In this document: piece by piece, positions 57,276 through 64,000 of the stretch
Numbering within the stretch: the first letter of the stretch is position 1
Layout: each line of letters starts with the position of its first letter
Assembly (NCBI GenBank): GCA_964512225.1
Contig: CAZEKB010000009.1
Span: 31,964-95,963, forward strand
From: CAZEKB01 sp964512225
GTDB lineage: Bacteria > Myxococcota_A > UBA796 > UBA9615
DNA length: 64,000 nt
Reading direction: 5' to 3'
Position numbers and translations under genes: made by a program
The notes under the pieces: generated by a model
The model's database searches: none
Told to the model about the DNA's origin: nothing
The model's input: only the letters and a program-made list of their open reading frames with translations

Positions 57276-59542
57276 CGACCGGCTCCCGCCACGCGCTCGA
57301 CCCGGGCGAGCTCGCCGCGGTACTCCGGCGCGTCGGGCTGCAGGCGCGCCGCCTTCCGCGCGTGCTCGAGCGCCTCGTCCATGCGGCCCGCGGCCTCCGC
57401 CAGCCGGGCCTCCAAGTACGACGCGCGCGCCGCCACCCTCGCGTCCGCCGCCCGGGGGATGCCCTCCAGCACCTCGGCGAGCTCCGTCCAGCCCGCGCCC
57501 CCCCTCCGCAGCTGGACCCGGCCGTAGATCAACAGCGCGCGGTCCAGCTCGTAGCCGACGGTCCGGTCGAGGGCGTGCTCGAGGAGCAGCCGAGCCTCGC
57601 GGTCCTCGGCGGACCCGCGGACCTCCGAGAGGAGCTCGGCGAGGACGACCTTGGCGCCGGGACCCGCGTCGGGGGCGCTCTCCCAGGCCCGCGCGGCCGC
57701 CAGGGCCTCGGCGGACCGCTCGTCACGACGGAAGAAGGCCACGGCGCGCGATGCGGGCCCGGCCTCCCGGGGCAGGAGCCGACGCCACTCCCCGGGGCCG
57801 TCCCAGGTGCCCAGCGCCGATCGCAGGAGATCCTCGAAGTCGTCGGCCGACACCTTCTGGAGCGCGCGTCGCGCCTCCCCCGCCGCCTGATCCCGCAGCC
57901 CCAGGCGGAGCAGAGCCCAGGCCGCGCTCTGGTGCGGGCGGGGAGATCGTGGATCGAGCACCATCGCGCGGTTGATGTAGGCCAGCGCGTCCGTCGGGCG
58001 ACTCTCGGCGACCGCCTCCCCCAGGGGCAGCCACGACCACGGATCCGTGGGGCGCTCCGCGGCGATGTCGACCGCGACGGCCTCCGCTTCGGCGGTCACG
58101 GGCCGCTCCCGAAGCGCCTCCGCGCGACGGGCGTCGACCTCCTCCACGCTCCCCCCCCAGCCCAGGGCGATGCCGAGCAGGGCGACGGCGACGGCGCCCC
58201 CGAGGAGGCCCCGCGCCCGGGCACCTTCGAGGTCGACCCCGCGCAGCAGGAAGTGCTCGGGGGCCCGCCCCCGCTCGCGCTCCTCGGACGAACAGAGCGC
58301 GCCGAGCACCAGCACGGCGGGCAGGGCCACCCCGGGCAGCTCGACGTTGTAGTCGACCAGGTTGTGCACGGCGAGGCCCGCCAGGCCCGCCCACGCGCCC
58401 ACGCGCAGCGGGTCGATCTTGCTGCGCAGGGCGGACCGCGCCACGAGCGCGGCCCCCGCGAGGACCACGAGCCCCAGCGGCAGCCCGAAGTCGAGCAGCA
58501 TCGCGAGGTACACGTTCTCGACGTGCGCCGACTGCACCGCCCCCTCGGGCAAGCCGTACAGCGTGTACACCGCCCCGAACGCGCCGCGGCCGATCCCGAG
58601 CCACTCGTGCTCGGCCAGCATCGCCATGCCCGCTTCCCAGATCGGACCCTTGCCGCGCGGCGCCAGGAACAGGTCCCGGTTGAAGAGAAAGAGGACGTGC
58701 CCCCCCGTCCAGGCGATGCCCGCGACCGCGGCGACCACGACCGCGCCCACGGGCACGGCGAGGGCCCGGAGGCGGCCGGTGACGGCGCGCGCCCCCAACG
58801 CGAAGACGACCGCCGCGGCGGCCAGCGCGACCATGCCGCCGCGGGAGAAGGTGGCGACCAGCGCCGCGGCCCCGGCCAGCGCGATCAGGGCCGCGCCCGC
58901 GCGGGAGACGCGGTTCTCGGCCTCCCAGGCGACGGCCGCGGCGAGCGGCACGGTGAAGACCAGGAACGCGGCGAGGTGGTTGGCGTTGACGAAGGGACCC
59001 AGCGGGGCCGAGAACCCGCGCCCGACGGCCGCCTTGGTGCCGTAGATGGCGTCCGCTCCCACCGCCGCGTGGACGATGATCACGGCGAGGACGACCGCCG
59101 CGCAGAGCACGACGACGCGGACCGGCGCCTCGATGCTCCCGCGATCGACGAGGCTCGCACCCGCGAGGGCGACGAGGGCGATGAGGGCGGAGCGAGCCAC
59201 GGCGAGGGCCGTCTCGCCCGGGGCATAGGAGATGGGGCTCCAGGTCGACTCGAGGGCGAACGACCGCAACCCGACCGTCTCCGGGGTGAAGACGCCCAGG
59301 AGGCCGTGGGGCAGCGGGACGAGCTGCACGAGGCCGAGGAGCGCGAGGAGCAGCGCGAGCCAGACGACCAGGGGGGCAGGCAGCTCGTCCCGCTCGCGCA
59401 GGACCACCACGAGCCCGGCGCCCACGAGCACGGTCGCCACGGCGACCACCACCCCGTGCGTCCCGCCGTAGGCGAGGATCGCCACGAGCAGACCCACCGT
59501 GACCGCCGCCTCCAGCGGCGCTGTCGCCCGATCCTTCGTCAC
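57272..59542 (-). CDS. O-antigen ligase-like membrane protein with C-terminal TPR domain
   Basis: 756 residues from a GTG. Residues 1-430 hold about 11 membrane helices with Wzy/WaaL features: FVNANHLAAFLVF, TFSRGGMVAL, and a loop with EHEWLGIGRGAFGAVYTLYG and SAHVENVYLAMLLDFGLP. From about 455 to 756 the chain is soluble helical repeats (for example WLPLGEAVAESRPTDALAYI, PHQSAAWALLRLGLRDQAAG, ARLAEAAGRMDEALEHARKA), a TPR array on the far side. Ligase-TPR fusions are known in O-glycosylation and exopolysaccharide systems. It is the first gene of the four-gene operon that runs on to the cytochrome c. Confidence 0.87.
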   Translation of the reverse strand: MTKDRATAPLEAAVTVGLLVAILAYGGTHGVVVAVATVLVGAGLVVVLRERDELPAPLVVWLALLLALLGLVQLVPLPHGLLGVFTPETVGLRSFALESTWSPISYAPGETALAVARSALIALVALAGASLVDRGSIEAPVRVVVLCAAVVLAVIIVHAAVGADAIYGTKAAVGRGFSAPLGPFVNANHLAAFLVFTVPLAAAVAWEAENRVSRAGAALIALAGAAALVATFSRGGMVALAAAAVVFALGARAVTGRLRALAVPVGAVVVAAVAGIAWTGGHVLFLFNRDLFLAPRGKGPIWEAGMAMLAEHEWLGIGRGAFGAVYTLYGLPEGAVQSAHVENVYLAMLLDFGLPLGLVVLAGAALVARSALRSKIDPLRVGAWAGLAGLAVHNLVDYNVELPGVALPAVLVLGALCSSEERERGRAPEHFLLRGVDLEGARARGLLGGAVAVALLGIALGWGGSVEEVDARRAEALRERPVTAEAEAVAVDIAAERPTDPWSWLPLGEAVAESRPTDALAYINRAMVLDPRSPRPHQSAAWALLRLGLRDQAAGEARRALQKVSADDFEDLLRSALGTWDGPGEWRRLLPREAGPASRAVAFFRRDERSAEALAAARAWESAPDAGPGAKVVLAELLSEVRGSAEDREARLLLEHALDRTVGYELDRALLIYGRVQLRRGGAGWTELAEVLEGIPRAADARVAARASYLEARLAEAAGRMDEALEHARKAARLQPDAPEYRGELARVERVAGAGR

Positions 59543-59636
59543 TTCGATGCGCTCGCTCCCCTTCCCGGACGCTCCGGCGCGCCGAGGATAGCCGCCCGTC
59601 GCAGGCTAGGTTCGCGGCGCCCGGCCGGCCGGCCGG

Positions 59637-62600
59637 TCACTCGCCCAGGTCGAGGATCACGAACTCCACCCGACGGTTCTGGGCGTGGGCCTCCTCCGTC
59701 GCCCGCTCGTCGATCAGCTCGTCCTCGCCGTAGCCCTGCGAGGTGAGCCGCGACGCCTCGACGCCGTGGCGCTCCAGGTACGCCTTCACCGCCGCGGCCC
59801 GGCGCTCCGACAGGTCGCGGTTGTAGTCCGCGGACCCCTGCGCGTCGGTGTGCCCGCCGACCTCCACGGAGAGGATCTCGGGGAACTGCTTCAGGACGGT
59901 CGTCACGGCGTCCAGTACGGGGAAGGAGCGAGCCTGGGTCGTGGCCTTGTCCAGGTCGAAGTACACCTTCTCGAAGATGAAGATGCGGCCCTCCTCCGCG
60001 TCGAACTCGACCAGGCCCTCGTCGGGGCACCCGTCCTCGTCGTCGACGCCGTTGCGGGTCTCCGGCTCGCTCGGGCAGCGATCGTCGTCGTCGGGCACGC
60101 CGTCTCCGTCGTCGTCCAGGTCCGGGCAGCCGTCGTCGTCCTCCCAGCCGTCGTGGTCCTCGGCGTCGAATGGGCAGCGGTCGTCGCGCCCGGTGAGGCC
60201 GTCCTCGTCGTGGTCGATGTCCCACCCCTGGGGCTCCTGGGCGTCGAGGTCGATCTCGTCCGGCTCCGGCGCGGGCGCGGGCCCGGGCGAACGGTCGGGG
60301 CCCGACGCCGTGGCGAAGAAGAACGCGCGCACGTCCGGGGTGCCGACGCCGGGGCCGAACCCGGGGCCCGCGCCGAGGCTGATCGCGAACGGCCCCGGGG
60401 GGGCGAGGCGCACGCCGATCGTGAGCTCGGACGGCGACACCCGGGGGTGCAGGGCGGAGACCGTGACCGCGGGGTCGAGGTTCGGAGCGATCACCGTCGC
60501 CCCCACGTACTCGAGCTGCACCTCCACCCGGTCGTCCGCGAACGGGATCCCGACGCCCACCCCCCAACGCAGCTCGTCGTCGGCGACGACGTCCAGGACC
60601 TGCTCGCTGTGCGTCGCCACCAGGAAGCCGACGTTCAGGCTGAAGCGCACGTGCTCCCAGCGACGCCCCACGGCGAGGTCGCCGCCCAGCCCCAGCGAGC
60701 CCGATCCGAGCAGGCGGGCGCGGCCCCCGGTGGGGAGCACGAAGCGGGGAGCGAGGGACAGCGAGACCGGCGCGCCCTTCACGCCCTGGCGCGCGGGCTG
60801 CAGCCCGAGGAAGACCGTCACGTCCCCGAAGGCCGCGCCGGTGCCGACGGCCCCGATGTGCTCCGCGAGCACCTGGGACTTGTCGGCGTTCCACTGGTAC
60901 TGCAGCACCGGCACGGAGACGCCGATCGACAGCCACCCCGTGGGGGCGATGGCGGCGGCGATGTCCACCCCCACGAGGTGATCGACGATCCCGGCGGCCC
61001 GCCCGAAGCTCGCGTTCCCGAGCTCGAACGGGTGGAGCCCGTAGTTGACGCCGACCCGGGCGATGAATCGCAGCGCGTCGGGTTGATCGGCCTCGCGGAC
61101 GCGCACGAAGCCGTCCTGGGGCAGGGGGTCGAATCGCTGGATGTCCAGGCGGGGCGCGCCGTCCCCCAGGGGCCCCGCGGACTGCGCGAGGGCCGGCCCC
61201 GGCAGCAGCAGCGCGAGCCCCGCGACCACCGCGAGCTCGGTCCCCCGACGGGCGCGGCGGCGAGAGCGACGACCGAAGAGCCCCGCCAGGAGCAGGAGCA
61301 GCGCCGCCGCGGGGGCGGGCGAAGACCCCGCCGTCGTGCAGTTGCAGCCGGATCCCTGGGCCCCGTTGTAGACGAGCGGGTCGGTCCCGATCGCCACCTC
61401 CACGCCGTCGTCGATGCCGTCGTCGTCCGTGTCCGGATCGCACGGGTCGGTCCCGAGGTCGATCTCCACGTCGTCCGGGATGCCGTCGTCGTCGCAGTCG
61501 TCGTCGGGGATGTCGTCGGACGGGTCGTTCGGATCGCGCTCGCCCTCGTCGATGACCCCGTCGAGGTCTTCGTCCTCCTCCCCGTCGGGCACGGTGCCGT
61601 CGTCCGTGTCGACGTCCGTGGGGTCCGTGGTCGTCGCGCCCGCGTCGCCGTCCGGCTGGAAGAGGCCGAGGTCGGTGTCGTCCCCCTCGGGCTCGGCGAG
61701 CCCCGCCTCCACGCCGTCGCCGAGGCCGTCGCCGTCCGTGTCCCAGTCGTTCGGGTCGGGCTCGCCCTCGTCCACCGCGCCGTCGCCGTCCGCGTCCTCG
61801 GTGCCGTCGAGCAGGCCGTCGTCGTCGCTGTCGTCGTCCGTGGGGTCGGTGGTCGTGGACGGGTCGCCGTCCGGCACGAACACCGCGGGGTCGGTGTCGC
61901 TCCCCTCCGCCGCGGCGAGCCCGGACTCGGTGCCGTCCTGCACGCCGTCGCCGTCGGTGTCGGGGTCCGTGGGATCGGTCTCCCCGGCGTCGACGTTGCC
62001 GTCGCCGTCCAGGTCCTCGTTCCCGTCGAGCAGGCCGTCGTCGTCCGTGTCGTCGTCCAGGGGATCGGTCGGGCCGAAGTACTCGTCGCCGTCGTCGAGG
62101 CCGTCGTCGTCCGTGTCCGGGTCGAAGGGGTCGGTCTCGCCGGGGTCGACCTGGCCGTTGCCGTTGGCGTCCTCGAGGCCGTCGAACAGGCCGTCGCCGT
62201 CCGAGTCCAGATCGTCGATGGGGTCGTTGGGATCCGTCTCGCCCGCGTCGATCTCGCCGTCGAGGTTCAGGTCCTCGGCGCCGTCCCAGACCCCGCCGTC
62301 GTCCGTGTCCTCGTCCAGCGGGTCCGTAGTGGTCGCGCCCGCGTCCGCGTCCGGGACGAAGCCCGCGCCGGTGTCGTTCCCCTGCGGCTGGGACAGCCCG
62401 ATCTCGGTGCCGTCCTGCAGGCCGTCGCCGTCGCTGTCGGGGTTGCTCGGATCGGTCTCCCCCGCGTCCACCACCCCGTCGTGGTCGGCGTCCTCGTTCC
62501 CGTCGGTGATGCCGTCGTCGTCCGAGTCGTCGTCGTTCGGGTCCGTCTCGCCGGGATCCACCACCCCGTTGTCGTTCGGGTCCTCGATGTAGTCCGGGAT

Positions 62601-64000
62601 GTCGTCGCCGTCGGAGTCGGCCGTGTCGTCCACGTCGACGGTCGTCGGGTCCTCGACCGCGGTGCTCGGATCCCCGTCCGAGTCCGACGAGTCGGCCGTC
62701 CCGAGGGTCGCGGCGACGAAGTCGACGGTCGCCTGGTTCTCGATCGGAGTCCCCTTGGGCGTGCCCGGGACGATGCGGACCTCGAACCGGACGGACGTCG
62801 ACGCGCCCTGTGCGAGGTCGCCCCCCGCCGACGCGTTCGCCCCCGCCCCGAGGCGGAAGACGACGCGATCGTTCACGGCGTCGTACTCGGCCTGGTCGTC
62901 CGACGCGGCGTCCGTCTTGGCCCCCGCGCCCGACCCGCTGAGGACCTGCAGCGAGCCCGCCACGTAGGCGGTGGCGGACGGGACGGCGTCCGTGAGTACG
63001 ACGTCCTCGGCGGTGTCGATCCCGGTGTTGGAGACGTCGATCGTGTACTCGAGGATGTCGCCGTCCTCGACGGACCCGCCGTCCAGGTCCACGACGGTCT
63101 TCACCACCTCGACCTCGGGCAGATAGACCTCGGACGCGAACGCCACCATCGAGGGCCCGTAGGTGTCGCTGTTGGTGAGCAGCCGCACGTTCGCGGAGGT
63201 GACCCCGTTGCCCATGACGGAGGAGACGTCCATCGTCCCGGCGTCCCACCCCATCTGGTTGACGTGGTTCGGGTTCTTCGCCGTGAAGTGCCCGGCGCCC
63301 TCGGTGATGGTCGAGTTGAAGAAGTTCGTAGCGGGCCTCGCGGCGTTGCCCAGGGCCGACGTGGTGCCGCCCACGGTGAGCTCGAGGCCGTCGCCCGCGA
63401 ACTGGATGTCGCCCTCGACGCTGACGAAGCCGAGATCGGAGGAGAAGGCGCCGGTGAGGGGCGTGAGGAACCCCGACACCGGGATGTCGACGGGCAGGCC
63501 CGCGTCCACCTTGGCGTAGCCGTCGAAGACGGAGACGTTGCGCAGCGGCTCGCCCGACGCCTCGTAGACCACGACGAGCGACCACCCCGCGGCGCCCGCG
63601 GCCCCCGTCCAGCCCTCGACGTCCGCGACCGTGTAGACCCCCGAGCCCGCCGCGGCGACCTCCGCGGTGACGTCCACCGAGGCCGCGTAGAGCTCGGAGT
63701 ACTGCCCGATCGTCTGGTCCACGAAGTAGTCCACGACCGGGTCCGTGTGCGTCGTGTAGGTGGTCGCGCCGGGGGCCTTCAGCTTCGCCTGGTTGCGCGT
63801 CCCGGCCTGGGACCGGCCGCCCCAGTAGAGCTGCGCGAACAGGACGCTCGCCCCCGCGGGGAGCGACAGGGTGGCCGTGGACGAGTTGAAGGTGGACGCG
63901 TCGCCGTCCACGTCCACGTAGATCATCGCGAAGTCGTCGTTGCCGTCGTTCGCGGTGCCCGCTTGCGCGGCGGTGCAGGCCGCCGACGCGGGGCAGGTCT
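59637..64000 (-). CDS. giant surface protein: DUF11-like and TSP3 repeats, mid-chain MYXO-CTERM-like anchor, second export signal, OmpA barrel (5' end missing)
   Basis: The open frame reaches the window end, so the start is missing; 1453 residues are seen. Order: a beta-rich N-terminal part (LFAQLYWGG, WSLVVVYE, ...FFNSTITEGAGHFTAKNPNH) to about 62660; a DUF11-type domain (VVDLDGGSVEDGDILEYTID); then about a dozen TSP3-type calcium repeats (DSDGDGLxDGxE) over 61360-62660. Next come SGCNCTTAGSS, a hydrophobic run and GRRSRRRARRG (61240-61350), a MYXO-CTERM-like tail, which should end a protein. With no stop, it continues into a second signal-peptide-like stretch (LAVVAGLALLLPGPALA), a beta-barrel (about 60310-61190), three more TSP3 loops with RCP...GCPD, and a C-terminal OmpA domain (VYFDLDKATTQARSFPVLDAV, GHTDAQGSADYNRDLSERRA, GYGEDELI). 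A GTG at 61229 could start the second half separately. Confidence 0.8.
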   Translation of the reverse strand, partial: TCPASAACTAAQAGTANDGNDDFAMIYVDVDGDASTFNSSTATLSLPAGASVLFAQLYWGGRSQAGTRNQAKLKAPGATTYTTHTDPVVDYFVDQTIGQYSELYAASVDVTAEVAAAGSGVYTVADVEGWTGAAGAAGWSLVVVYEASGEPLRNVSVFDGYAKVDAGLPVDIPVSGFLTPLTGAFSSDLGFVSVEGDIQFAGDGLELTVGGTTSALGNAARPATNFFNSTITEGAGHFTAKNPNHVNQMGWDAGTMDVSSVMGNGVTSANVRLLTNSDTYGPSMVAFASEVYLPEVEVVKTVVDLDGGSVEDGDILEYTIDVSNTGIDTAEDVVLTDAVPSATAYVAGSLQVLSGSGAGAKTDAASDDQAEYDAVNDRVVFRLGAGANASAGGDLAQGASTSVRFEVRIVPGTPKGTPIENQATVDFVAATLGTADSSDSDGDPSTAVEDPTTVDVDDTADSDGDDIPDYIEDPNDNGVVDPGETDPNDDDSDDDGITDGNEDADHDGVVDAGETDPSNPDSDGDGLQDGTEIGLSQPQGNDTGAGFVPDADAGATTTDPLDEDTDDGGVWDGAEDLNLDGEIDAGETDPNDPIDDLDSDGDGLFDGLEDANGNGQVDPGETDPFDPDTDDDGLDDGDEYFGPTDPLDDDTDDDGLLDGNEDLDGDGNVDAGETDPTDPDTDGDGVQDGTESGLAAAEGSDTDPAVFVPDGDPSTTTDPTDDDSDDDGLLDGTEDADGDGAVDEGEPDPNDWDTDGDGLGDGVEAGLAEPEGDDTDLGLFQPDGDAGATTTDPTDVDTDDGTVPDGEEDEDLDGVIDEGERDPNDPSDDIPDDDCDDDGIPDDVEIDLGTDPCDPDTDDDGIDDGVEVAIGTDPLVYNGAQGSGCNCTTAGSSPAPAAALLLLLAGLFGRRSRRRARRGTELAVVAGLALLLPGPALAQSAGPLGDGAPRLDIQRFDPLPQDGFVRVREADQPDALRFIARVGVNYGLHPFELGNASFGRAAGIVDHLVGVDIAAAIAPTGWLSIGVSVPVLQYQWNADKSQVLAEHIGAVGTGAAFGDVTVFLGLQPARQGVKGAPVSLSLAPRFVLPTGGRARLLGSGSLGLGGDLAVGRRWEHVRFSLNVGFLVATHSEQVLDVVADDELRWGVGVGIPFADDRVEVQLEYVGATVIAPNLDPAVTVSALHPRVSPSELTIGVRLAPPGPFAISLGAGPGFGPGVGTPDVRAFFFATASGPDRSPGPAPAPEPDEIDLDAQEPQGWDIDHDEDGLTGRDDRCPFDAEDHDGWEDDDGCPDLDDDGDGVPDDDDRCPSEPETRNGVDDEDGCPDEGLVEFDAEEGRIFIFEKVYFDLDKATTQARSFPVLDAVTTVLKQFPEILSVEVGGHTDAQGSADYNRDLSERRAAAVKAYLERHGVEASRLTSQGYGEDELIDERATEEAHAQNRRVEFVILDLGE

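Noticed and set aside
61360..62660. GTCGTC/CCGTCG-rich periodic DNA that looks like a tandem repeat
   Set aside because: The periodicity is explained by Asp-rich TSP3 protein repeats; no DNA-level repeat unit is exact.
1..64000. tRNA, rRNA, CRISPR, IS elements or integrases
   Set aside because: I found no cloverleaf-type T-loop sequence in intergenic DNA, no regularly spaced direct repeats and no transposase or integrase motifs.

Overview
The window is about 64 kb of very GC-rich DNA, densely packed with protein genes on both strands. It has no rRNA, tRNA, insertion sequence, CRISPR array or integrase that I could find. The longest gene-free stretch is only about 260 bases (12114-12371). The content suggests a myxobacterium-like member of the Myxococcota (former Deltaproteobacteria). 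Pointers are: a Ser/Thr kinase fused to an AAA-type ATPase and TPRs; FG-GAP/VCBS proteins; lipoproteins whose lipidated Cys is followed by runs of Asp; Cys-hydrophobic-Arg tails of MYXO-CTERM type; PilZ and PilZ-fused response regulators; sigma54-type promoters; and very frequent GTG starts with 1-4 base stop/start overlaps. The lineage is inferred from gene style, not from a marker gene.

Layout. 0-6.3 kb (minus strand): a LolA-like / outer-membrane barrel / exported protein / UbiA prenyltransferase operon, then larB-larC for the nickel-pincer cofactor. 6.3-11.6 kb (plus): an FG-GAP lipoprotein coupled to a PLOD-like glycosyltransferase, then a periplasmic S41 protease. 11.7-16.2 kb (minus): a pentapeptide-repeat protein behind a near-consensus promoter, an unknown membrane protein, and a 1022-residue SGNH-hydrolase-like protein. 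16.2-18.2 kb: glnB-glnA behind a strong sigma54 promoter with an upstream 13-bp inverted repeat. 18.3-25.4 kb: a phosphodiesterase-like lipoprotein; a CBS protein behind a second sigma54-type promoter with two CRP-like dyads; a cyclic-nucleotide-binding protein kinase; a convergent class III cyclase; and a lipoprotein. 25.4-28 kb (minus): patatin, an unknown protein and a metallo-beta-lactamase-fold protein. 28-33 kb (plus): a giant kinase-ATPase-TPR coupled to an FAD monooxygenase.

33-40 kb (minus) is a compact seven-gene operon: polyprenyl synthase, three unknown proteins, a CrtC/AttH-like protein, an SCP2-like protein and a 950-residue FAD oxidoreductase. I read it as an isoprenoid-lipid making or modifying system that I cannot match to a described pathway. 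40-43.7 kb: an alpha/beta hydrolase, a CAT/E2-fold protein, a lipoprotein, sixA and PilZ. 43.8-49.7 kb: secreted FG-GAP proteins and a poly-Asp lipoprotein. 49.7-53 kb: an unknown protein with three internal repeats, a prepilin and a REC-PilZ protein. 53-59.5 kb (minus): two O-antigen-ligase-like proteins, glpD and a diheme cytochrome c, all overlapping. 59.6-64 kb: a giant OmpA/TSP3 protein, cut by the window end, that carries a MYXO-CTERM-like anchor in its middle.

How the parts may work together: 20.3-23.9 kb looks like a second-messenger module, with a cyclase, a kinase that can bind the cyclic nucleotide, and CRP-like DNA sites beside them. 16.2-18.2 kb is a standard nitrogen-status circuit. 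Much of the rest is envelope biology: lipoproteins, barrels, O-antigen ligases and polyprenyl enzymes.
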